A DNA stretch of 29,251 nucleotides. It comes from a virus. Positions 16,049 to 21,658 of this stretch are shown piece by piece. The notes under the pieces are model-generated. The model saw only the letters and a program-made list of their open reading frames with translations. It had not been told where the DNA came from and did no database searches. Each line of letters starts with the position of its first letter. Positions within the stretch are counted from its first letter, which is position 1. Location: positions 1 to 29,251 of the IMG/VR virus record IMGVR_UViG_3300034101_000185. One strand, 5' to 3'. The translations under genes and the position numbers were made by a program.

Positions 16049-16509
16049 AACTATCAGCACATTTAGACCTAAGCGAGGTTATTCGTAGCGAATCAGCTAA
16101 AAGAAACGGCATTAGTAATATGCCTATTGCTTTACATATTGAGAACTTTAAGCTATTAGCAGAAAAGGTATTTGAGCCAATTAGAACGCACTTTGGATGC
16201 CCTATTCATATTTCAAGCGGTTACAGAAGTGCAGAATTAAATAAATGTATTGGCGGTTCTTTAACAAGTCAGCATTGTTCTGGTGAGGCAATAGATATTG
16301 ATATGGATGGATCACCAAGCGGTGTAACTAACAAAATGGTATTTGATTACATAAAGGACAATTTATCATTTGACCAGCTTATTTACGAGTTCGGAGATAG
16401 CAAAAATCCAGATTGGGTCCACGTTTCTTATGAATCAACTGGCAAACAAAGAAAGCAAGTATTAAAGGCAGTAAGGGTTAATGGTAAAACAACATACCAA
16501 AACTACTAA
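16045..16509 (+). CDS. M15-family peptidase endolysin (D-Ala-D-Ala / L-Ala-D-Glu type)
   Basis: A 154-residue zinc peptidase of the Peptidase_M15_3 type that cuts peptidoglycan stem peptides. The zinc ligands are visible: H77 and D84 in SQHCSGEAIDID (H-x6-D), and H126 in DWVHVS. The conserved HISSGYRS motif (55-62) precedes them. The N-terminus begins with a charged helix and HLDLSEVIRSESAKRNGI, the common Bacteroidota phage form. It lacks a signal peptide, so it should need a holin to reach the wall. The start overlaps the stop of the 27-residue gene (ATGA), and the next gene starts two bases past its stop. Confidence 0.9.
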   Translation: MKLSAHLDLSEVIRSESAKRNGISNMPIALHIENFKLLAEKVFEPIRTHFGCPIHISSGYRSAELNKCIGGSLTSQHCSGEAIDIDMDGSPSGVTNKMVFDYIKDNLSFDQLIYEFGDSKNPDWVHVSYESTGKQRKQVLKAVRVNGKTTYQNY

Positions 16510-16510
16510 A

Positions 16511-17113
16511 ATGATAAGCAAGAAAGCTATTGAACTAATAATCAAACACGAGGTCGGAGGTCGAGCCGTTTACGAGAAGCGTTATCAAAAGCCTATTTGG
16601 GCTGGTGGTGATTCTGGAGTAACGATTGGCTTAGGTTATGATTGCGGTTATGTAACCGAAAAGCAATTCTTTATTGATTGGGACGGGTTAAATTTAAACT
16701 TTCTTAATGCGCTAAGAAAAGTTATAGGCATAAAGGGCGAGGCGGTTAAGCCAATGCTTAGAGGGGAAATTCTACAAGTAAGGATTTCGTACAATTTTGC
16801 ATACGATGTATTCGTTAATAAGTCGCTACCTAAATATTACGCTTTGACTAAAGCAATATATCCAGAACTTGATACGTTAAATGAAGATACAAGAGGTGCG
16901 TTGGTTTCTATGATCTATAATAGGGGAAATAAATTAGAAGGCGATAGGAGAAAGGAAATGAGAGCGATAGTTGACCTTGTTGCTAAAGCTGACTACGAAG
17001 GCATAGCTGACCAGATAGAGCGAAGTAAAAGACTCTGGGAGAATGTAGGCTTAGATGGGCTGGTAAAAAGGCGAGAAGAAGAAGCAGACTTGATATTAAA
17101 CTCACTAACCTAA
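16511..17113 (+). CDS. Phage lysozyme-like glycoside hydrolase (second endolysin)
   Basis: A 200-residue protein from the ATG at 16511; an upstream ATG (16481) would add ten residues that overlap the M15 gene and is less likely. It resembles T4-type/pesticin-like lysozymes. E14 in IIKHEVGG is the likely catalytic acid. GVTIGLGYD (36-44) follows at the right distance and corresponds to the T-x-G-x-G-H motif of lysozymes. Further conserved parts are RGALVSMIYNRG and VKRREEEADLI near the C-terminus. It cleaves the glycan strand while the M15 enzyme cuts peptides. There is no signal peptide. The exact glycosidase family is not certain. Confidence 0.8.
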   Translation: MISKKAIELIIKHEVGGRAVYEKRYQKPIWAGGDSGVTIGLGYDCGYVTEKQFFIDWDGLNLNFLNALRKVIGIKGEAVKPMLRGEILQVRISYNFAYDVFVNKSLPKYYALTKAIYPELDTLNEDTRGALVSMIYNRGNKLEGDRRKEMRAIVDLVAKADYEGIADQIERSKRLWENVGLDGLVKRREEEADLILNSLT

Positions 17114-17122
17114 AATAAACCT

Positions 17123-18160
17123 ATGACAACAACAAAAAAAAGAGAAGGCAAAAAAACCACAATGAGTGGGCAAATAGTTTTAGACTATTTAGCCAAATAC
17201 CCTCAATGGATGCCGTCTAATACTTTAGCCTCTTTGATTATGAAGGAGCAAAGCGCACACTTTGACAATCACGAGAACGTGCGCTACTTAATAAGATATT
17301 ACAGGGGTAAGGCTGGGGATAAAATGGCAAAGGGTAAGAACACACAATACATAGAAGATTTTAAACGCACTTCATCAAACTTTGTGCAACCGCCAACTTG
17401 GGTTGACGAAAAGATTGTTTATTGTTTGCCAATAGGAATTAAGAAGATGGGTTTCATAAGTGATTTGCAAGTACCATTCCACGACCCAAAGGCAATTGAT
17501 GTTTGCTTTAAATACTTAAACGAACAAAAGATTGATTCATTATTTATCAATGGAGATTTGGTTGACTTTTATCAATTGAGTGACTTCCAGAAAGACCCAA
17601 GAGTAAGAAAGTTTGACGAGGAGTACGAGGCTATTATTGAGATGCTTGGATTTATAAGAGCGACATTCCCTTTGATACCTATTTACTATAACTTAGATGC
17701 AAACCATGAGTTTCGTTATGAAAGGTATATGAGAACCAAAGCACCCGAGTTATTAGGGTTGAATGGTAAGTTTGACATTGAGGAAATCTTAATGCTAAAT
17801 ACTTTTAACATTATCCCGATTAAGAATATAGATCACGTTAAGTTCGGCAAGTTACCTATCATTCACGGAGATACAACATTTAGACGTGGAAGCGGAGTAA
17901 ACCCAGCTAAGACACTTTACGATAGGGTTAAGCAGTCGGCAATAGCTTCTCACGTTCACCAAGTACAATCTTACACAACAAAGAATCAATTTGACGAAGA
18001 AGTCTTTACTTGCTGGACGACGGGACACTTGATGCATCCTAACGTGGAATATTGCAAGCACGTCGATAATTACTCACAAGGCTTTGCCATATTAGAGAAG
18101 GATGTTGAAGGTTACTACTCGGTCCAAAATAAAAGAATATATAAAAACAAAATTTTCTAA
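17123..18160 (+). CDS. Calcineurin-like metallophosphoesterase with N-terminal HTH-like region
   Basis: A 345-residue protein. Residues 14-65 look like a helix-turn-helix-type segment (YLAKYPQWMPSNTLASLIM), and residues 106-320 form a metallophosphoesterase. Metal-binding motifs are FISDLQVPFHD (D114, H120), NGDLVDF (D145), LDANHE (N194-H195), PIIHGD (H248) and SHVHQ (277-279). Two differ from the common form: GNHE is ANHE and the GHxH histidines appear in SHVH. The ATG at 17162 would trim 13 Lys-rich residues and is an alternative start. It follows the lysozyme by 9 bases and is late in the operon. The substrate is unknown; DNA or nucleotide phosphates are plausible. Confidence 0.85.
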   Translation: MTTTKKREGKKTTMSGQIVLDYLAKYPQWMPSNTLASLIMKEQSAHFDNHENVRYLIRYYRGKAGDKMAKGKNTQYIEDFKRTSSNFVQPPTWVDEKIVYCLPIGIKKMGFISDLQVPFHDPKAIDVCFKYLNEQKIDSLFINGDLVDFYQLSDFQKDPRVRKFDEEYEAIIEMLGFIRATFPLIPIYYNLDANHEFRYERYMRTKAPELLGLNGKFDIEEILMLNTFNIIPIKNIDHVKFGKLPIIHGDTTFRRGSGVNPAKTLYDRVKQSAIASHVHQVQSYTTKNQFDEEVFTCWTTGHLMHPNVEYCKHVDNYSQGFAILEKDVEGYYSVQNKRIYKNKIF

Positions 18161-18161
18161 T

Positions 18162-18353
18162 ATGAGATACCCTAAAAACTTTGCAAAATTGACAACGATA
18201 CAACAAGAGCAATGGTTAGTTGCTAAACTAATTGAACTCCACCAGTTAGAACAAGACATCAAGTTAACCTTAGGTAAAATAAGAGGTGGCGAGAAACTTA
18301 TATTCAAAGAGATTGACAGACCAGACTTAGCTTTATTAAAAGATGAAGATTAA
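18162..18353 (+). CDS. Small helical protein, unknown
   Basis: A 63-residue protein (MRYPKNFAKLTTIQQEQWLV...LLKDED). The ATG at 18162 lies one base after the phosphoesterase stop. A longer frame starts at 18102 but would overlap that gene by 59 bases, so the shorter start is preferred. It is likely two to three helices (EQWLVAKLIELHQLEQDI; KLTLGKIRGGEK). It overlaps the HExxH gene by 11 bases. No family recognised. Confidence 0.68.
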   Translation: MRYPKNFAKLTTIQQEQWLVAKLIELHQLEQDIKLTLGKIRGGEKLIFKEIDRPDLALLKDED

Positions 18354-18612
18354 GATTATATATCGCAAATTAGGTAGGGAACAAGCGCACGGCATTGCTG
18401 AAAGTGACGGAGTCGTTTATATAGACTCACGGCTAAAGGGCAAGAAGCAGCTTGAAATCCTATTGCATGAGTGCTTGCATATACTTAACCCAATGGACGA
18501 AGAAGAAGCCATTATAGAGAAAAGCGTAACTTTATGTAAGGTTCTTTGGCAACAAGGATACCGAATGGTAGATAACTCTAACGATACTCCATTGCAAGAT
18601 GGTTCTAAATAG
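18343..18612 (+). CDS. Small HExxH zinc-protease-like protein
   Basis: An 89-residue protein with a zincin motif HECLH at residues 42-46 (EILLHECLHIL) and acidic residues 53-60 that could give the third ligand. The N-terminal half is beta (IKIIYRKLGREQAHGIAESD, then GVVYIDSRLKGKKQLEIL), as in ImmA/IrrE- or SprT-like minimal metalloproteases. Such small proteins occur in Bacteroidota phages with unknown targets. It is the last gene of the late operon and is followed by a terminator 16 bases later. Protease activity is inferred from the motif and is not shown. Confidence 0.72.
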   Translation: MKIKIIYRKLGREQAHGIAESDGVVYIDSRLKGKKQLEILLHECLHILNPMDEEEAIIEKSVTLCKVLWQQGYRMVDNSNDTPLQDGSK

Positions 18613-18628
18613 TTGTTGGTTCATAGTT

Positions 18629-18656
18629 CCCCAGTCCTAAAAAGCTGGGGTTTTTT
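18629..18656 (+). terminator. Rho-independent terminator, end of late operon
   Basis: CCCCAGT (18629-18635) pairs with GCTGGGG (18644-18650), a 7-bp stem with one T-G, around CCTAAAAA and followed by six T's (18651-18656). Confidence 0.85.
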
Positions 18657-18659
18657 ATA

Positions 18660-18667
18660 TATATTTG
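18660..18667 (+). promoter_or_regulatory. TAnnTTTG element between two terminators
   Basis: TATATTTG lies just past the terminator T-tract and about 27 nt before the next terminator stem. No -33 TTG is present at 17-23 nt. If active it would yield only a transcript of about 50 nt. In this AT-rich spot a chance match is quite possible. Confidence 0.3.
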
Positions 18668-18693
18668 CATTTCATATTGGAGAACTTAGGTTT

Positions 18694-18726
18694 AACCCCC
18701 ATTTATTCTTATTTGGGGGTTTTTTA
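18694..18726 (+). terminator. Second Rho-independent terminator
   Basis: AACCCCCA (18694-18701) pairs with TGGGGGTT (18714-18721) around a 12-nt AT-rich loop, followed by T's to 18725. It backs up the terminator 65 bases upstream and separates the late and early regions. Confidence 0.85.
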
Positions 18727-18782
18727 TGCCATTTATCCTTGTTATTTGCCGTTCATCACATTTATAGAAAATAATTGCTTTG

Positions 18783-18816
18783 TTTGATAAAGTTATAAGT
18801 TTATGCCCTATCTTTG
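18783..18816 (+). promoter_or_regulatory. Main early promoter
   Basis: TTTG at 18783-18786, then 22 nt, then TATCTTTG at 18809-18816: both Bacteroidota promoter elements at proper spacing. It lies directly after the double terminator and 24 nt before the first early ATG (18841), with an A/C-rich leader ending ACCAAT. Confidence 0.75.
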
Positions 18817-18840
18817 ATTTCATAAACCAAAACAACCAAT

Positions 18841-18969
18841 ATGAACAAGCTAAAAACTCCACAAGAGAAAGCAAACGAGCGTTACGCTCAAGAAAGCATC
18901 AAACCGATTTACGCATTTATAATTGTATGCGTGGCATTTATTATTACTGCAATCCTTCAAAACATTTAA
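18841..18969 (+). CDS. Small membrane protein, first early gene
   Basis: A 42-residue protein (MNKLKTPQEKANERYAQESI, then KPIYAFIIVCVAFIITAILQ and NI). The N-terminal half is charged and helical; residues 24-40 form one transmembrane helix. It is the first gene behind the best promoter in the window, with the leader ACCAATATGA also seen at 19995. First-position early phage genes often act on the host, for example by superinfection exclusion, but nothing here shows that. Function unknown. Confidence 0.65.
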   Translation: MNKLKTPQEKANERYAQESIKPIYAFIIVCVAFIITAILQNI

Positions 18970-18971
18970 TC

Positions 18972-19139
18972 ATGACACCGATTCAACTTTACATTAACAC
19001 ACTGCAAACCCAATTAATTAATATGCCAGATGGCTACGTTAGAGAAACAGTTCAAGCCTGTTTAAACTTAGCACAAGGAATTAAAACAATGTATGAAGAC
19101 ACTAATAACAACGTTGGTGAGCCAACAAATCAAGACTAA
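18972..19139 (+). CDS. Small early protein, unknown
   Basis: A 55-residue protein (MTPIQLYINTLQTQLINMPD...NVGEPTNQD) starting two bases after the previous stop. A longer open frame extends back to 18780 with a TTG start, but that would run through the promoter and the previous gene, so the ATG at 18972 is preferred. It is mainly helical with an acidic/polar end. Its last 47 bases overlap the next gene in another frame. No family recognised. Confidence 0.65.
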   Translation: MTPIQLYINTLQTQLINMPDGYVRETVQACLNLAQGIKTMYEDTNNNVGEPTNQD

Positions 19140-19317
19140 TCTACAAACCGAAGCCGACTCAAAAGGCATAACCTTAAGTAAGTTGGTTTATAAAATCCTA
19201 AAACAATATGAGCAAACTAATCTACCAAGAGAAACAACTGAAGTTGCACAAAAGAGCAACAATGCTACTCGAGTTACTAAAGCAAGCACAAGGAAGGCAA
19301 AATCTGTTCGAGGCTGA
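19093..19317 (+). CDS. Ribbon-helix-helix-like small regulator (candidate)
   Basis: A 74-residue protein. Residues 10-40 (SQQIKTNLQTEADSKGITLS, then KLVYKILKQYE) follow the ribbon-helix-helix pattern of CopG/Arc-like DNA-binding proteins: a strand, a helix, 'G-[IV]-[ST]-[LI]-S' turn and a second helix. The tail is basic and Ser/Thr-rich (NNATRVTKASTRKAKSVRG). It overlaps both neighbours (47 and 110 bases), which is a lot, so the start or the reality of one of these genes is less certain. If real, it may bind early promoters. Confidence 0.55.
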   Translation: MKTLITTLVSQQIKTNLQTEADSKGITLSKLVYKILKQYEQTNLPRETTEVAQKSNNATRVTKASTRKAKSVRG

Positions 19318-19504
19318 TCTTGCAGAATGGAGGCGAGGCTTAGACACAACAAGAACAATGATTAGCGAGGAGGACTTGTTAATTAAGATAGCAAGGATGA
19401 ATGACATCCAACGTAGAATACTTAAAAGCTATCATTATTTAATCTTGGACCTTTATACCTTAACCGAAGACTTTATGTTACCAATAAACCTTATACATTT
19501 TTAA
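19208..19504 (+). CDS. Helical protein of unknown function
   Basis: A 98-residue protein that overlaps the RHH-like gene by 110 bases from this start; an internal ATG at 19262 would cut the overlap to 56 bases and keep the helical core. It is Leu/Lys/Arg/Glu-rich (LLELLKQAQGRQNLFEADLA, then EWRRGLDTTRTMISEEDLLI) and likely a helical bundle. The end is hydrophobic. The next gene starts one base after its stop. No recognised family. Confidence 0.6.
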   Translation: MSKLIYQEKQLKLHKRATMLLELLKQAQGRQNLFEADLAEWRRGLDTTRTMISEEDLLIKIARMNDIQRRILKSYHYLILDLYTLTEDFMLPINLIHF

Positions 19505-19505
19505 G

Positions 19506-19943
19506 ATGCGAGAAGTACACAAAACATACATGGCAGAACTTGAGATAGAGGTTTTGCGAGAAAAAAACAAAAGACTAAAGCAAGAGATAAATCAATTAAA
19601 GGATTTATTAGACAAACATTTAAACATAAAAACAATACGAATGGACAAAGAACAACAGAAAGAATATGCGGTACAAATGGCTGAAAAGATTTGCAATTAC
19701 TACCAAATTAATTATGGACAATTAATGTCTAAATATAGAGGCGAAGAAGTTACTTTGGCAAGGCAAATGACTATGTACTTTACTAAGGAAAAAACCGAGT
19801 TAAATGGCGAGGAGATAGCAAAATTGTTTAATAGAGATAGGACGACAGTATTGCACTCAATATCAAAGATTAAAGGGCAACTATCAAACAAGTTTGACGA
19901 CACTATAAAAAAGGATGTTTTCAACTTAAATGTGCTACTTTAA
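19506..19943 (+). CDS. DnaA domain IV-like DNA-binding protein with coiled coil
   Basis: A 145-residue protein. Residues 9-40 form a leucine-zipper-like coiled coil (MAELEIEVLREKNKRLKQEI). Residues 55-125 match the C-terminal DNA-binding domain of DnaA: KICNYYQINYGQLMSKYRGE, then VTLARQMTMYFTKEKTELNG, EEIAKLF and RDRTTVLHSISKI. The last corresponds to the DnaA signature (FGGRDHTTVLHA-x-x-KI), with His changed to Arg. The AAA+ ATPase domain of DnaA is missing. The coil suggests a dimer. It could mark the phage origin, act as a repressor or titrate host DnaA boxes. It lies in the early operon ahead of the annealing protein. Confidence 0.82.
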   Translation: MREVHKTYMAELEIEVLREKNKRLKQEINQLKDLLDKHLNIKTIRMDKEQQKEYAVQMAEKICNYYQINYGQLMSKYRGEEVTLARQMTMYFTKEKTELNGEEIAKLFNRDRTTVLHSISKIKGQLSNKFDDTIKKDVFNLNVLL

Positions 19944-19994
19944 TTTGGTTATTAACACTAAAGTACCTAATTTTAAACTCTAAAACCAACCAAT

Positions 19995-20714
19995 ATGAGC
20001 GAACAACAACTGGCTAAAAAGCCACAACTTTCGTACACGAAAGACCAAGTAGAGTTAGTAAAATCACAGATTGCTCCAGAGGCAACAGTTGACGAACTAA
20101 AACTCTTTTTGTATCAAGCACAACGCACAGGACTTGATGCGTTATCAAGGCAGATTTATTGCATCCACAGAAACGTAAAAACGCAAAACGGATGGACTAA
20201 AAAAATGACAATTCAAACGAGTATTGATGGCTTCCGAGTTATTGCAGAACGTAGCGGTAACTATGGTGGGCAAAGCGAACCAATCTTTGTAGAACAAGAT
20301 GGTAAGTTAATATCTTGTAAGGTTTCAGTATTTAAGTTTAGGGGAGATGTAAGATATGAAGCAGCCGTTGGAGTAGCTTATTGGGATGAATACTGCCAAA
20401 CAACAAACGATGGTAAACCTATGGGTTTATGGTCGAAGATGCCTCACACGATGTTGTCTAAAGTGGCAGAAAGTTTGGCGCTTCGCCGTGCATATCCTAA
20501 TGATTTGAGCGGTCTTTACACTGGAGATGAAATGGCGCAATCGACAGAGGAAACTCCAACCTATATTAAGACGCACGACAACGTAGAGGACTTGGAATTA
20601 GCTATTGATCTATGTATTAATACTACCGAGTTAAGCCAACTTTACGCACTTAATAGCGAACTTGCAACTAAGGATGTAACTAAATTATTTACAAAGAAAA
20701 AAGAATCTTTATGA
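19995..20714 (+). CDS. bet: Bet-type single-strand annealing protein (RecT/Redbeta superfamily)
   Basis: A 239-residue protein of the phage recombination protein Bet family. The core is clear: TVDELKLFLYQAQRTGLDAL, SRQIYCI, MTIQTSIDGFRVIAERSGNY, WSKMPHTMLSKVAESLALRRAYP and LSGLYTGDEM. These are the motifs that line the ssDNA groove in Redbeta relatives. It anneals complementary single strands during recombination and replication. The C-terminus (about 190-239) is a divergent helical tail probably used to contact a partner such as SSB. No exonuclease gene is evident nearby. It has a short leader with the ACCAATATGA motif and overlaps the next gene by ATGA. Confidence 0.92.
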   Translation: MSEQQLAKKPQLSYTKDQVELVKSQIAPEATVDELKLFLYQAQRTGLDALSRQIYCIHRNVKTQNGWTKKMTIQTSIDGFRVIAERSGNYGGQSEPIFVEQDGKLISCKVSVFKFRGDVRYEAAVGVAYWDEYCQTTNDGKPMGLWSKMPHTMLSKVAESLALRRAYPNDLSGLYTGDEMAQSTEETPTYIKTHDNVEDLELAIDLCINTTELSQLYALNSELATKDVTKLFTKKKESL

Positions 20715-20956
20715 CACCATTAAATAAATTATGGGATTTAAGAGAAGCAGTTAAGTTTTGGAATTACAAAGTAGATACAAGCTATCCGCAAAACGCTGCT
20801 GAAATGATTCATCAATTAAATTTAGCTAAGTATAAACTTAAGCTACATAAACAAAAACACTTCCCAGAGTTATTAGAGCAACCTAAAAGGGGTTACATAC
20901 CTTATGAAATGTTGACTGATAAATTTGAAGTATTTGAAAACTATTCAAACGACTAA
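20711..20956 (+). CDS. Small protein coupled to bet, unknown
   Basis: An 81-residue protein starting in an ATGA overlap with bet, so probably translated with it. It is basic in the middle (KYKLKLHKQKHFPELLEQPK), with a helical N-terminal half (LNKLWDLREAVKFWNYKVD) and an acidic end. No motif is recognised. Coupling suggests a role near recombination or replication, which is inference. Confidence 0.7.
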   Translation: MTPLNKLWDLREAVKFWNYKVDTSYPQNAAEMIHQLNLAKYKLKLHKQKHFPELLEQPKRGYIPYEMLTDKFEVFENYSND

Positions 20957-20958
20957 TT

Positions 20959-21129
20959 ATGCCATATTCAACTTGTTGCGGCGCACATACCAACTTTGAG
21001 GAAATAGGAATTTGCCCAGATTGTTTAGAACATTGCGACTGGGAGGAAGAAGAATTAGAAGAAGATTTACAAACAGAAAATCAAATAGATCAAGAACAAA
21101 TTAATAAACACGAAAACTTAAAACAATGA
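20959..21129 (+). CDS. Small zinc-knuckle protein
   Basis: A 56-residue protein, two bases after the previous stop. It begins MPYSTCCGAHTNFEEIGICP, then DCLEHCDWEEEELEED. Cys6/Cys7, Cys19, Cys22 and nearby His/Cys (H25, C26) could bind a zinc ion. The rest is a Glu/Gln/Asn-rich acidic tail. The YSTCCGA...CPDC pattern recurs in short proteins of Bacteroidota phages. The stop overlaps the next start (ATGA). Likely a small nucleic-acid or protein binding module; role unknown. Confidence 0.72.
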   Translation: MPYSTCCGAHTNFEEIGICPDCLEHCDWEEEELEEDLQTENQIDQEQINKHENLKQ

Positions 21130-21398
21130 TTGTATTAAACATCTGCAAAGAGGACATTAACTGGAAGGAAGCTAAGAACGGCAAACACTACGCAAACGTA
21201 GCTACCGACTTCCTAAAAGAACCAGACGAGAAAGGCAACACGCATACAGTTTGGAATAACCAAAGCCAAGAGGAGCGAGCCGAGAAAGCAAAGAAAAACT
21301 ACTGCGGTCGAGGTAAGCAAGTATCTTACAATGCGCCAACAGGTAAAAAAGAATTTGCCGTAAACCAACAAGAAAGCGAGGACGATTTACCATTCTAA
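21126..21398 (+). CDS. Small protein with an SSB-like acidic tail (DDLPF)
   Basis: A 90-residue protein. Its last residues are ESEDDLPF, the same acidic tip (DDxPF) by which bacterial SSB proteins recruit replication and repair partners. The N-terminal part (MIVLNICKEDINWKEAKNGK, then HYANVATDFLKEPDEKGNT) is short and strand-like; it is smaller than a normal OB-fold SSB and lacks obvious SSB motifs. A Lys/Arg-rich middle (EERAEKAKKNYCGRGKQVSY) could bind DNA. It is coupled by ATGA to the zinc-knuckle gene and lies close to bet, so a phage single-strand DNA-binding role is likely, but not shown. Confidence 0.7.
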   Translation: MIVLNICKEDINWKEAKNGKHYANVATDFLKEPDEKGNTHTVWNNQSQEERAEKAKKNYCGRGKQVSYNAPTGKKEFAVNQQESEDDLPF

Positions 21399-21450
21399 AA
21401 CAACCCCCCGTTGGGCGATAACGTTAAGCGCAAATTTAAAACCTAAAACT

Positions 21451-21645
21451 ATGAGCCAAAACCAACAAATTGCAAACTACCTAAATAAAGGTAGAAAGTT
21501 AACCCCAATTGATGCTTTAAACAAGTTCGGATGCTTTAGATTAGCAGCACGAATAGCAGACCTAAGAAACGATGGTATGAATATTAAAACAACCATTGTT
21601 AAACTAAAAAATAAGAAGCAAATAGCACAATATTCGGTTAATTAG
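21451..21645 (+). CDS. HTH_55-like helix-turn-helix protein
   Basis: A 64-residue protein. It matches the short phage HTH_55-type domain: IANYLNKGRKLTPIDALNKF, then GCFRLAARIADLRNDGMNI and a closing strand. The core 'LTPxDALxxFGCFRLAARIxDLRxxG' is characteristic. It may act on DNA near replication genes. It is preceded by a 52-base gap (21399-21450) containing no clear promoter and is followed three bases later by a TAnnTTTG promoter element, so it ends this transcription unit or reads into the next. Confidence 0.85.
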   Translation: MSQNQQIANYLNKGRKLTPIDALNKFGCFRLAARIADLRNDGMNIKTTIVKLKNKKQIAQYSVN

Positions 21646-21647
21646 TG

Positions 21648-21655
21648 TATTTTTG
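21648..21655 (+). promoter_or_regulatory. Promoter -7 element of the kissing-loop leader
   Basis: TATTTTTG matches TAnnTTTG. With the 4-nt spacing seen elsewhere in this genome, transcription would start at about 21660, the first bases of hairpin 1. No -33 TTG is found at 17-23 nt upstream. Confidence 0.6.
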
Positions 21656-21658
21656 TAT

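Noticed and set aside
16481-16510. Upstream start of the lysozyme gene inside the M15 gene.
   Set aside because: The extra ten residues are Lys/Thr-rich and unlike lysozyme N-termini; the ATG at 16511 lies two bases after the M15 stop and gives the standard start.
18102-18161. Upstream ATG for the small gene ending at 18353.
   Set aside because: It would overlap the phosphoesterase end by 59 bases. The ATG at 18162, one base after that gene's stop, is the simpler start.
18727-18840. AT-rich gap with TTATCCTTG, which resembles a DnaA box, as an origin of replication.
   Set aside because: The match to TTATCCACA is only partial, single and without clustered sites or iterons; the gap is explained by the early promoter. 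An origin here is possible but unsupported.
18780-19139. A long frame of 119 codons beginning with TTG.
   Set aside because: It would run through the early promoter and the 42-residue gene. The ATG at 18972 gives a protein in the same frame that fits the spacing.
21399-21450. GTTGGGC and GTTAAGC in the gap before the HTH_55 gene look like integron attC core sites (GTTRRRY).
   Set aside because: They lie only about 10 bases apart in the same direction and lack the paired L/R boxes and imperfect stem of a real attC; no integrase or cassette array is present.
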